A stretch of DNA of 64,000 nucleotides, taken from assembly GCF_014898055.3 (NCBI RefSeq), contig NW_023602073.1:81944678-82008677 (forward strand). The letters are read 5' to 3'. This document shows, piece by piece, positions 1-9,984 of the stretch. The notes under the pieces are model-generated. The model was not told the DNA's origin. It searched no databases and saw only the letters and a program-made list of their open reading frames with translations. How positions within the stretch are numbered: position 1 is the stretch's first letter; each line of letters begins with the position of its first letter. The position numbers were made by a program, and so were the translations under genes. The DNA is from Talpa occidentalis. Its lineage: Eukaryota; Chordata; Mammalia; Eulipotyphla; Talpidae.

Positions 1-15
1 TTAAAGAAGAGTTTA

Positions 16-262
16 GGGCCTCCCCGGTGGCGCAACGGTTGAGCGCTGGGTTGTGGGGCTGCCTGCAGCCTCTGCGGCATGGGTTCAATCCCCGGCTGCT
101 CCCTGGCCACCGGAGGAGGGTCCCACATGGCATGAAGACCTCTCCTGCCACCCGCTGCTCCCCTCAGCAGTGTACTTTGGTCCTTCTGCCTGTTCTGCTC
201 CCCGCTCTGGCTCAGTGAATTCTCTCAACCTCCCGCTCTTCTGACTGTACCTGGTGCTTGCA

Positions 263-321
<59 letters not shown>

Positions 322-332
322 ATCTTTTAAAA
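16..332 (+). mobile_element. tRNA-derived SINE, long form, subfamily A
   Basis: This is a full-length copy. The Pol III A-box-like region GGTGGCGCAACGGTTGAG lies near the start and the B-box-like GGTTCAATCCC follows. The body shares GGAGGAGGGTCCCACATGG with the copies at 11478 and 21674. The tail is (TAAA)15 at 263-322, followed by TCTTTT. Target-site duplications AAAGAAGAGTTTA lie at 3-15 and 333-345, perfect over 13 bp, so the insertion is young. The 5' target TT/AAAG fits the L1 endonuclease. AATAAA repeats plus a TCTTT terminator place it in the T+ type of SINE. Confidence 0.93.
263..322 (+). repeat. (TAAA)n microsatellite in SINE tail
   Basis: About fifteen uninterrupted TAAA units form the tail of the SINE at 16-332. 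Its length is likely polymorphic. Confidence 0.95.
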
Positions 333-1354
333 AAAGAAGAGTTTATATAGAGTTATATTCACCTTACTAGTATACAGTTCTGTGAATTTTAACAAATACT
401 TAAGTCAAATAACCACCACCACAACCAACATAGAACAGTTTATTGTTAGAACAGGTACATTATTAATTTTGAAGGCAACATGTTGATTCTGTGGAGTGAT
501 ACGGAAAGGGTCAAATGTCAAAAACAGGTGCATGAACTTGACTCTTTGCACCACCAATGACAAAACAACACTTCAAGTATTTTCCAGTAGCCTTCTCTGG
601 ATTATATACATGCAGATAGAAAACCTGCAAAGCCTCCAGTGCCAAGCACCATGTCCCTCTGCTGTAAGAGAATGAATGTTTTTACCTGAATGGGCTGCTA
701 TGTCTTATCAATGCAATCCTGCACATCTTGGGGGAATTTAGTAATTGAAATAAACACAGCTGCACTTATTTTTATTCAAAAGCTTATTTTTAGTGAATTT
801 GCTTCGTAGTCTGGGGGGAAGTAAAATTAGAAGACAAAAAAAGAGTGCAAAATGTGTATTTTCGATCTGCATCAATGGCTTTTACAACAGTTTCTCCCAA
901 AATCTCAATGGCCGCAAGGAAGAATGGGTAAAGGGTACATGTAAAATTGTAAAATCACATTTTTCATGCTTGAAAGTGTTTGAAACATTCCATAATGGAC
1001 ACTATAAGACATTTTTTAAAAACTCAAGTAATAGTCACCTTTGCACTGACAGTCAATATAAAAATCTCACTGTAAGAGTAATTTGTCTAAAATGTATCAT
1101 CTGCCTAAAAGTAAGACCTTACAATAAAAGTTTTCTATGAGTGGTATGTCATCTTTTTCCATTATGAAATGCTCTAATTCTGGCTTTTCCCCTATCTTCT
1201 TGTATTATTATTTTGTATTAGTTTTTAATTACAAACCTTTGAAATGTGCCAAAATTTGAAAAGTAAATGCATAACCTAAGTTATTTGAATCACATGTTAG
1301 TGGTTTCACACTGATCACTAATTTGTGTTAGTTTTTATCTGATGTTATTTCCAG

Positions 1355-1421
1355 CTGCTGGCTCTCTCTTGAAGGAGGTCTACTCTACGCTTTTGTGGGA
1401 CCTGCAGCTGCCGTTGTCCTG
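1355..1421 (+). CDS. ADGRB3: ADGRB3 exon: extracellular loop 2 cysteine and start of TM5
   Basis: The exon is 67 bp, preceded by ttatttccag and followed by gtaaac. The first base completes a split codon, then 22 codons read CWLSLEGG... to ...AAAVVL (residues 1-22). The CWL cysteine is the conserved loop-2 cysteine of adhesion GPCRs, expected to pair with a TM3 cysteine. TM5 begins around residue 7. It joins in phase 0 to the exon at 3772. The protein is a plasma-membrane receptor. Confidence 0.95.
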
Positions 1422-1763
1422 GTAAACACTGACATCAACTTATTTTGAATTTTTAGCAAAGAAAGACTCCTTTGTTTCAATTAGAGTAATTTTGTATTTT
1501 TTGTAAAACTTTGAAATTCATTACTTAAATAAGTACCAACTTCTATGTATCTATGGATATGTCCTATAGTACTTTAAAATATTCTTATTTTGAAGGCTGA
1601 AGAATATTAAATGGGGAAGTGTGGGCTTTCTTTTACAGTAATTTTCACAATTGTGAAGAAATTTGAGTTTCAATATTTTTTTCCTTTTTAAGAAATAGAA
1701 CTGTTTATTATCATTTCATTTGGATACTCTACTATAAGATCTTTATTGTTAAGGTCCATATAT

Positions 1764-1950
1764 CAGAGGCTCTCACCCTCAATACTACAGACATTTTGGA
1801 CCAGGTATTTCTTTGATGTGGGGCTGTCCTGTGTATTTGAGAATGCTCAACAGCATCCATGGTCTCTAACTACTAGATGCCAGTGATAGTTCTCAATTAA
1901 AACAATCAAAAATGTCTCCAGACATCACCCAATGTTCCCTGAGAACCCTA
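1764..1950 (-). mobile_element. MER20-like hAT-Charlie MITE remnant
   Basis: It begins CAGAGGCTCTCACC and ends CTGAGAACCCTA, matching the ends of an ancient placental non-autonomous hAT element. Internal landmarks are GGGCTGTCCTGTG, the TCTAACTACTAGATGCCAG region and AAAAATGTCTCCAGACATC. The order is reversed relative to the MER20 consensus as I remember it. The subfamily name is from memory. Confidence 0.72.
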
Positions 1951-3569
1951 ATATGTATTATGCTTAAGGATTTAAAAGTTTTCTTTTTGGAATCACAAAA
2001 TAAATCCGTCACATATTTAATAATGGGAACATGAAAATTTCCTACCAGCTTACCTTTCTCTCTGACTTACTGATTTGCAAATATTTATTGCCCAATAAAT
2101 CTTTGCAAAAAGGTAATAGTATTAAATATGAAAGTCCATATCTCTGTGCAATTAGATTTCTAATTGGAAAATCACCCTTAGATTTTTTTTGAACAATTCA
2201 TTCAGTAAATTAGAAGCTAGCAGCATCTTTCTTCATAACTCAATGTGACTTTTTCCTCCTTAATGTTTGCTCTCCAACCTATAAGCTAGAACAGAGAGTA
2301 GAAACTGTCAGTGATTCACAAGAAAAATAAAATCTAGGCATAAATCTTAGAGAAAAGCATAGAGAAATTAAAACTATTAGACAATTTTTTTGTTGATCAC
2401 ATTGAATTTTTACTTAGTCAAATTATTTCCCTATACTAAAAGGTTAATACACACAGAACCCTAAAATGAGGAAACAAAGAGTAAGTGTATAATTGAAACA
2501 TTAAATTATGGTCTTTGGAGTGGTGATGAATTCCCTCATAATTAAATTAGAGATTAATAGAATCTGTGGAATATACTTTTCCTTAGTTCAAATAATGAGA
2601 AGTCCAGAGATGAGTAGCTTTCCTCTTGATTAAATGGTATCTTATCAGGAAGCAAGAGGGACACCTCTTCAGTCCCTAATAGGTGCTTTAGATCTATCTT
2701 ACACCAGCTGTTGACAAATTTTAGCTTTTTATTTCATCTGACCAGAGTATGTTGGGGAAACTAGATTTTTTCTTTGTATTTAACTGTCATCCAGCTCAAT
2801 TTAAAACAGATTTCTGTGAACTAGTAGTTTCAGTGTAGAGGCTTCACTATTTGCCTGTGGGGAGAAGAGACACCCATACTCTGTTGATCATGGCAGGTAA
2901 CGGACAAGGAAGGCAGAAAGAATGTAGTTTTCCTTGATGATCTTTGTTTTGGGGTTGGATTGTACCCCTGTGTCAGGAAGTACTGTTAGGTTAGAGAGCC
3001 AGAAGTGTTCATCCTTGAAAAGCTGCTACAAATAGCCCACAGCTATCTCTACAGCTTTTTACAATCTTACTTGAGAAAGAAAAACATGTGTGATTTCATT
3101 TCAGCTGTATTATGCAAAAGCCTTTTCAATGAGAATGTGGGCTTCTCTTGAAAGATAATGCTGAGAGATTTTTCAATAGAGCAAATTATAAGAGTCAGTG
3201 TTAGTGTCCGTCTCTTAAAGGCTTCTGGAGAGCTGAAGTCTTTCCTGTTGCCTAGAAAAATATGGTTCATCAGAATGCTTCCCACTCACAGAGAAATAGC
3301 CACACAATATAAAGAATTTAGACATTCTGTCCTCTTTGCCGGGGGCAGACAATTGCCCAGCACGCTGGGCCGCTGGGGCTCACCCCAGCTTCACACTGAG
3401 TTTCAGAATCGTTGACTTTCAGGAAATAGGGTGCAGCACATTTAATCAATTGATTTTATGTGAGGGTGACTCAGAAGAATGTGAGATTAATATAATATGG
3501 CATCATTTAAAACAATAGGTAATTGAATGTTAATGTCCACAGCATGGAAATTAACTGTACTTAATGTAC

Positions 3570-3598
3570 TTTAAGGTGTTAAATTAACACACCTTAAA
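3570..3598. repeat. Imperfect inverted repeat
   Basis: The left arm TTTAAGGTGTTAA (3570-3582) pairs with the right arm TTAACACACCTTAAA (3584-3598), apart from a two-base bulge and a single-base centre. It is intronic with no known role. Confidence 0.6.
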
Positions 3599-3771
3599 TT
3601 GTTCTGTATTTTTTATGCACTTTTAGTATATTTGAGAAGTGCTTCATATCACTACTATTTTGAGTATATAATTTTGGTGGTTATAAATTAATTAAAGAGG
3701 CTTTCAGAAGAAACAGGGACTTGATTCCCTTCAGTATCATTGAAAGGTGAACCTTTGTTTCTGTTTGACAG

Positions 3772-3857
3772 GTCAACATGGTGATTGGCATTTTGGTATT
3801 TAATAAACTTGTTTCCAGAGATGGGATCCTAGATAAAAAGCTCAAACACAGAGCCGG
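3772..3857 (+). CDS. ADGRB3: ADGRB3 exon: TM5 and start of intracellular loop 3
   Basis: The exon is 86 bp, preceded by tttgacag and followed by gtaagc. It encodes residues 23-50, starting [10 protein letters not shown] (end of TM5) and running into the basic cytosolic segment DKKLKHRA. The last two bases, GG, are the start of a glycine codon, so the exon ends in phase 2. Phase 2 lets it join either to the cassette exon at 9377 (Gly-Gln) or directly to the exon at 9813 (Gly-Ala). Both reading frames stay open. Confidence 0.96.
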
Positions 3858-5239
3858 GTAAGCTGCAATTGGTGGATTTTGAAGGTTCTTTACTGATAAA
3901 CCCCATATTCCAATTCTAGATCATCACTGACTGCATTTGACTGTACTTTGAATTTTGTTCTTGACATACCAGTGAATCTGGTAGAGTCTGCCATTCAAAA
4001 ATTTCCAAAGTGCTATTCGTAAGTAATGTGACCAAAATTACAAAATAATAAAATAGACCATTAAGAAAATCTAAATTTATTTATGCATATTGTAATGTTT
4101 AAGAAAGGAGATTAAATGTCAAGGGTAAACTAAAAATACTCATCTTTGGGTGAGGATTTTCAAAAGCCCCCTAAAGTAGGAGGATTGAATATAATGAATA
4201 GATTGAATATAACGTTAGCATAGAATACAACTAAATCAGGACAAGTAAACTTTAGTAGGGTGAAAATACTGTATTTTCTTTGATTAATTGTATGTATCGG
4301 GATAATGTTTCCCCTAAAATTATCTCTTATCAGATATATTCTTATATTTTCATTATGACATTTTGACTATAACTTGCTAGAAAGGGTTATTCATAATTAT
4401 CACATGTACATTTTAACCACTTATAAAACTTAAAAGAGCATCTCCTTTAATTTTACTATTACATTTATCACCATATCTAATGACAATAATATTTCATAAG
4501 CAGATTGATAAGTCATCTTTTAAGGTAATCTTTAACTCATCATACAAGTTTATAGAAATTTGAATAAAATAATGCCTTTGAATTTCCCTTTGTATCTTAT
4601 AAAAAGTTTATAGGCTCTCCTTTCTGTTAAACTGTATCTTCACTCAAAGCTTACCCAATCTTCTCATTTCTTTCATAATTTAGTGTTACCTAATAGTCAT
4701 AAAATTTGATTACCAACTGGTGAGATTTTAAATACTATGTTTTTATCATCTATGTAATGTTGTAAATGATTGAAAGATACTCCAGTATTTTCATCCTTAG
4801 TGAAAGAGTTGGTTTAACACTTTGAATATTAAAATTATAAAAAAATTGTTATTCATATCAAACATTAGAAATGTGATGTTATAATAACATCATTGGAGAT
4901 TCCTTCTTGTGGTGGTATCAATTCCCATTTACAGACATTCTTTCACTTAAGATAACTCTCCAGAGCATCTTTAAATGGTAGTCTTGAACTTAGTACAGAC
5001 TCTAAGCTTTCTGTACTTTTGAACTGGAAATTTTCACACTATTATTTTCTTAATCTGTCAGGTATGATTGGAATTGGAGCAATAACTTCAATTATTTCTG
5101 TTCTGATTAATCGTATAAGAATAAATTGATAATACTGAGGACTGGCTATAGAATCTCATTCCTTACCAGTGAGGTAAATGCTTATGATGTTTTTAAATTA
5201 GTAGTTAGGATATAATTTTGAAGTAAAACAAAAAAGCCA

Positions 5240-5450
5240 TGCTTAATATCTAGCTCTATAATTCACTATTCTATGTGTGTTTTGGATCATGTTACTTTAT
5301 TTTCAGCTCAGTCTTCTTACTTGAAGATGAGAATGATAATTTTGCTCCAAATAGTGTAGATGAAATATAATGTTATGTATAAAGCATGCAAGAGCATATC
5401 AAACAAATAGCAAGCATTCAACAAATAGTGGCTATGCTCTTCTTAGGATG
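5240..5450 (+). mobile_element. MIR-like SINE, diverged
   Basis: The sequence follows MIR order. A region resembling 'ttacttattttcagctcagtcttcttacttgaagatgagaatgataat' (given here by description, 5295-5340) is followed by a tail like 'agcaagcattcaacaaatagt' near 5410-5430. It is heavily diverged, and its limits are approximate. Confidence 0.5.
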
Positions 5451-7587
5451 AGTGAAGTGAGGATGCCAAGCTAGACAGGTGGTTTTCAAATGTCCCTGAT
5501 TTCTAGCAATCAGGAGCCCGTGATTCCACTATTCATGACATTGCAATCATCAGAATGAGAATAATGCTAAGAACTCATTAAATTCACACTCAGTATTTTT
5601 CTCATTTAATTATTTTATTTGTAAAAGTCAGTTTGATTCACATAGCTCTTTGTAAGAGATAACAGATAAAGGAGACATGACATTATCACATTATGAATTT
5701 AGAAATTATCCACTTCAATTTACATACTATTTTCAAAACCTCTATTTCTAAAATTATCATTAGAAGTTGCATTAGTTTTACCAGCAAAAATTGAGTCAGT
5801 GTTTTCGGGTTCAGTGGTCACTGCTAAAGAATAAAAATCTTATTAATACATATCATAAAAACAGATTGCTGGTTACTGTCTAAGACAGGAATTATTAACA
5901 AGTTAATATTATGTGTTACAAAAAATTTATAACATAAAATGCTATTTTAACTTAAGTATATGCATAAATTGAATTTTGCAAAAGCATCTTCAAAAGTATC
6001 ATTAGAGGAAATTCCTTAGAAGATAGTACTTGAGAGTAATTTTAGTTTACAGAAGGTGCAATGAGAAAAGTAATAGACTTGAGTGAAGAACAAATAATTA
6101 GAATTGAAGAAATATTGAGTAGGAGGCTAATTGATTAACCTAATAATTGATCTCCCTATATATAAAAATTGAGCATTTCAGGATGCTTGAATATTCACAT
6201 ATATCAGGCATTTCTTTTGAAAGATTTAAAAACAAATAGGGTACCAGGATGTTCATCTACTATTTTTTCTATTTTTGTTCTTCTTTTCATCTTTTTATAA
6301 ATAATTGTTAAAGCATGCCAAGCATATAGTTTATGCTCAAATATTTATCAAGGAATAAGTGAATGAATGAATATTTAATAAATAATGCAATAGCTTGGCA
6401 AGTTTTATAACACCCAAATTATAGTAAATTTTATGAATACACAAAATCTATTTATTGAGTCAGGATTTATTAGAAACATCAATACATCTTACATAAAAAG
6501 ATAATTGGAAAGAATGAAAACAAAATGGCATGTGTCTTTTTAGAACATGTCAAGTAGAATATTTCTTTTTTACTCTTTTTCATCAATGGAAATTTCTTAT
6601 CAATTCAAAATGCTTCATCTTCTCTACTTCATATCAAAGAGAATTGTGACTATTATTATGAATTAATAATCTTCAATTATGAAGATTCTTTGAAAGTCCC
6701 ATTAGATCCCTTTCTAAAGGGATGAAATATATCTTTTCCTGGGGAATTTTCAGTAGTATTCATAAACCAATCAGACAAAAACATTCTAAGGGTATAAAGA
6801 AAATTGGGGCTGGAAATACAATATGTAGACTTCCAAGCTTCCATGGGAATAGACAGAATGACCTGGAGAGAATAAGGGAATGACCCATGTTCATAGTGTA
6901 ATACTCTGGTGATGTTGGTTACATCTGAACTTAACAGGAAATTTAATTTTCCAAGCTGTTAGCACTTTTTGCTTTATAAATACATAATTTCTACTATAAC
7001 AAAGATAGGATTTATTTTTTATTGCAGCAACTCAATTGAGACTCTAGACTATGTGTTCTGCATATTAATTTCTGTAGTTGTCAGGCACACTAGGAAATAA
7101 CATGTCTCTCTGAGTAACCTATCTTTCCTCTGTTCCATTCATACCTAATAATAGCATTAGAAGTATCCCACCAGTTAACATCAAGCATACTTTTCGATAG
7201 TTAGCTCAGGCTAAGGAAAGTGTGTCTAAACCATTTAGCCATTCACAAATAAATCTCATATAGAGAGAAATGAGCATTTCATATACTTATTTAAAACGTG
7301 TTTTCCAAAAAGCCCACACATAGATCAAATTACAGTTTTTCAGGGCAAAACGATTTGTTTACACTGGGTAGTAAAATTATGATATCGTAATCTTTGGCTT
7401 TTCAATCTTGTTTTGGAGCCTAAAGGCAGTGTCCTTAAATCAAGAAAGACAGCCACATCTATGCTTGAAACAGAAATACCAAATGGTCTATCCTTTTTGA
7501 TAAAGGAAACAATAGATAGTCATGCCTTTTTAATATTAATCTTACAGTATGGAAGAAGATTAAAGACACTCAAATGTATACTTAGGG

Positions 7588-7690
7588 CAGTGGTGCTCAT
7601 TCCTGTTTGTTCATCAGAGTAATCTATGGTGCTTCAAAAACATATAGATGCTTCCGTCCCTGGTCTACGGACTCTTTGGGGAGTAGTTCC
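7588..7690 (+). mobile_element. MER5-like hAT-Charlie remnant
   Basis: It starts CAGTGGTGCTCATTCCTG, close to the CAGTGGTTCTCA terminus of MER5 elements. A segment like 'atcagagtaatctatggtgcttc' follows, where the consensus has an aatcacctgggg-type stretch. Only the 5' half is recognisable. Confidence 0.5.
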
Positions 7691-8137
7691 GAAAATACAA
7701 GGATGCCCATTGAGGCATTCATGAACCAAACTGCATAGACTATTGATGACTTATTATTTCGGAAAGTTTAGATTCATGTGGTTTGTATATAGGGCGTCAC
7801 TGAATAAGTGAAGTGAATATTTTAGTAGCATATTCCCCACCCTATAGTTAACTCTGAAAGTTTTGATTTTTCTCATGAACTATACTGATGAATCCATTTA
7901 CTTAATAGCTTTCAGATTTATGATCTCATTCAAATGCTATTCACAAATGAGTGCACTTATTTAAAAGAAAACATTCTGAATTAGGAGCTTCTTATGACTT
8001 TATCTGTTCTGTCACTTTTATTATAAACATGGTAATACAAATCCACTATAATATTATTTAGAAAAAAAACTACTGGGCAAACTTAAGTTTTAGAGAGAAA
8101 TACACCACAGAAAATTATTTTGAAATAGTTTGTTTTG

Positions 8138-8427
8138 GGGCCTCCCTGGTGGCACAGCGGGTTGAGCGCAGCGCTGTGAAGCTGTGTGCAGCCTCTGCAG
8201 CGCAGGTTTGATTCCAGGCCAGCCAGGGAGAAACCCACAAGGTGAGGCAGACCACGCCTGTCTTGCCCGCTGCTCCCCTCAGCAGTGTCTTCGGTCCATC
8301 TGCCTGTTCTGTTCCCCACTCTGTCTCTGGTGAATTCTCTCACCCTCCCTCGCCTCTGACTGTACTCGTTCTTGTATAAATAAATAAATCTTTAAAAAAA
8401 AATCAGGAGCAATGATAAAAATAAATA
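8138..8427 (+). mobile_element. tRNA-derived SINE, subfamily B
   Basis: The head GGGCCTCCCTGGTGGCACAG is followed by GGGTTGAGCGCAGCGCTGTG, which marks subfamily B (also at 55872 and 59398). The 3' half shares CTGCTCCCCTCAGCAGTGT with subfamily A. The tail is TATAAATAAATAAATCTTTA plus an A-rich run. Near-perfect duplications AAATAGTTTGTTTTG (8123-8137) and AAATACTTTGTTTTG (8428-8442) flank it. Confidence 0.9.
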
Positions 8428-8899
8428 AAATACTTTGTTTTGATTCAAGTAGTTCCTTTTTTTTTTTTACAAGAGGATTAAGCCCTAATAATACACTTGT
8501 CATTCTCAAGGGAATTTTTTTCTAAAGCAGAATGTGTGTGAAGTTTTTCTGTGTATGTTCTTTGACTTTAATTCTATGATAGATTAGATTAAATCTGAAT
8601 TATTTGAATCTGAATTTACCTGCAAAATCATCTAGGCTAGAATAGACCATTTAAATGCTATTAAATTGAAGTCTATGACAAAATGTTCGAGAATATTTTG
8701 AACTTGATGTCTATGTTAAATGTGTTTTATTAAAGCAGAAAGCTATCACTCTTTTTATATCAACTAATATTTCATCAAATTTCATCAGCCCCTATATTCA
8801 GATCATCTTAAAATATAGACAATATATTGATATGTAAAAATTTCAAACTATGAATCTGTTGAGATAAAGGTTGCATCTTCCATAAACCATTAAAGACAA

Positions 8900-8929
8900 A
8901 TATATATATATAAATATATATATATATAA
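8900..8929. repeat. (AT)n low-complexity tract
   Basis: About 30 bases of nearly pure TA dinucleotides with one interruption, in an intron. Confidence 0.9.
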
Positions 8930-9169
8930 AAACTGAACTTCTGAGGTACATGTTTATGTTTAAGAAGATTTCAATCACTATTATGTGCCTTCTGCAAATG
9001 ACAATGAAAATCTTTGAAGATAGGTGTCCTCACATGTTTGATTATCAGGGGTCTGAATAAAGGGTTTTTTCACTGTATGTCTACACTAGCACATGCTTAT
9101 GTTAACTCAGTGTTTGGGGCAACTTTGTAGACACAAGGGTCATTTGATGTCAATGATGGAAATATGCTT

Positions 9170-9175
9170 TGCATG
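9170..9175 (+). promoter_or_regulatory. TGCATG, possible RBFOX site upstream of cassette exon
   Basis: Exact UGCAUG motif in ADGRB3 sense RNA, about 200 nt upstream of the loop-3 cassette exon. RBFOX proteins bind this hexamer, and binding upstream of an exon usually favours skipping (family knowledge). Occupancy is inferred. Confidence 0.35.
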
Positions 9176-9276
9176 CAACAAAGGCCCATACTGTTAAAAG
9201 ATAAATGTTTCAAAAATAATGTATAAATGCTTCTTTAAAATGACCTAGCACATTCATTTTTGATAAATATACTTTC

Positions 9277-9282
9277 TGCATG
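9277..9282 (+). promoter_or_regulatory. TGCATG, possible RBFOX site upstream of cassette exon
   Basis: Second exact hexamer, 95 nt upstream of the cassette exon at 9377. The role is inferred from motif and position only. Confidence 0.4.
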
Positions 9283-9376
9283 AAATCGTATTTGAAAGCT
9301 AACTTGCAGCAGCAACTTTTTTTTTTGGTGACAATTCAAATTTTGTTCTTTTTGTGGGTGTTCTGTTTGTTTGCAG

Positions 9377-9475
9377 TCAGATGAGTGAGCCTCATAGCGG
9401 TTTGACGCTCAAATGTGCCAAGTGTGGAGTAGTTTCAACAACAGCTTTGTCAGCCACCACCGCCAGTAACGCCAT
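9377..9475 (+). CDS. ADGRB3: ADGRB3 cassette exon: 33-residue insert in intracellular loop 3
   Basis: The exon is 99 bp, a multiple of three, preceded by tttgtttgcag and followed by gttagt. It is phase 2 at both ends, so it can be skipped without a frameshift. It encodes residues 52-83 and the borders of 51 and 84. The insert lies between TM5 and TM6, starts QMSEPHSG and contains KCAKC and a Ser/Thr/Ala-rich end. It matches an insert present in canonical BAI3; without it the junction reads RAG-ASLW, as in BAI1. The donor is weak: the exon ends in AT rather than AG, and intron position +3 is T. This is consistent with regulated inclusion. Loop 3 is a usual G-protein contact, so inclusion may tune signalling (inference). 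Confidence 0.92.
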
Positions 9476-9812
9476 GTTAGTCCCAATCATTTACATCTTC
9501 TTGTTACAATTCTTTTACAGTGCATGTGAGAAAATGCTATAATGAAAAAAAAAAAAAAACAAAAAAAACAAACATGTTTGCTAATACTGGAACTAAGAGC
9601 ATATATTAATATTTATAATTGGCAACTGTCTTTATAACTATGTGGGATTGTCTGTAAAAAAATAAATTAAACTATGACATGTTATCTGTTTTGTGGCTTC
9701 CAAGTTAATGATCTTGGTGCCACATAGAAGAATGCTTTTCTTGAGCGGGGGTTTGGTTATTCCTGGGGCGTAGTATGCCGCTACAAAATGTTGCTTTCTC
9801 GTCTCTTAATAG
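9476..9812 (+). other. ADGRB3: Short intron, 337 bp, ADGRB3
   Basis: Non-consensus donor gttagt, acceptor gtctcttaatag, phase 2. It contains TGCATG at 9521 and a long A-rich run near 9544-9570. There are no mobile elements that I recognise. Confidence 0.9.
9521..9526 (+). promoter_or_regulatory. TGCATG, possible RBFOX site downstream of cassette exon
   Basis: Exact hexamer 45 nt past the weak donor of the cassette exon. A UGCAUG just downstream is the classical arrangement for RBFOX-promoted inclusion in neurons and muscle, which are the tissues that express this receptor. Function is inferred. Confidence 0.5.
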
Positions 9813-9984
9813 GGCGTCTCTGTGGAGCTCCTGTGTGGTGTTGCCCCTCCTGGCCCTGACGTGGATGTCTGCAGTTCTGGCCATGACAGACAAACGCTCC
9901 ATATTGTTTCAAATACTTTTTGCTGTGTTTGATTCATTGCAAGGCTTTGTGATAGTCATGGTCCACTGCATTCTTCGGAGAGAG
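9813..9984 (+). CDS. ADGRB3: ADGRB3 exon: TM6, extracellular loop 3 and TM7
   Basis: The exon is 172 bp, with acceptor cttaatag and donor gtgagc. Its first base completes Met84 after the cassette exon, or Gly if the cassette is skipped. It then encodes residues 85-141. TM6 is about residues 88-109 ([20 protein letters not shown]). A short loop TDKRS follows, then TM7, about residues 114-138, starting [10 protein letters not shown]. It ends with the basic RRE at the membrane boundary, in phase 0. This is the last membrane-spanning exon of the receptor. Confidence 0.96.

Larger units (their letters stand above)
1..1354 (+). other. ADGRB3: Intron (3' part), ADGRB3
   Basis: This intron is open at the window start and ends in ttatttccag before the TM5 exon. 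It contains one young SINE (16-332). The rest is AT-rich and I see no other clear element in it. A 115-codon open frame at 793-1140 begins with GTG, has no splice or family support and is not annotated. Confidence 0.8.
1422..3771 (+). other. ADGRB3: Intron, 2350 bp, ADGRB3
   Basis: Donor is gtaaac and acceptor is ctgtttgacag, in phase 0. It holds a MER20-like DNA transposon remnant (1764-1950) and an imperfect inverted repeat at 3570-3598. Open frames at 3067-3518 lack any support. Confidence 0.9.
3858..9376 (+). other. ADGRB3: Intron, 5519 bp, ADGRB3
   Basis: This phase 2 intron has a gtaagc donor and an acceptor tttgtttgcag. It contains a MIR-like segment near 5240-5450, a MER5-like remnant near 7588, a SINE at 8138-8427 and an (AT)n tract at 8900-8929. 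TGCATG motifs lie at 9170 and 9277, close to the cassette exon. The remaining AT-rich sequence shows nothing I can name. Confidence 0.9.

Noticed and set aside
16..100. tRNA gene-like A-box and B-box
   Set aside because: The promoter boxes are part of the SINE head. No complete cloverleaf with acceptor pairing was seen.
27..244. Open reading frames over the first SINE (and similar ones at 8083-8509, 11499-11841, 21540-21992, 55665-56126, 59411-59846)
   Set aside because: They lie wholly or mainly in SINE copies and recur with every copy. They are non-coding RNA-derived sequence with chance frames.
793..1140. 115-codon open frame
   Set aside because: It starts with GTG, lies in an intron, has no splice or family support and no recognisable motif.
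3158..3518. Overlapping 60-85 codon frames
   Set aside because: Intronic, short and without similarity that I recognise.
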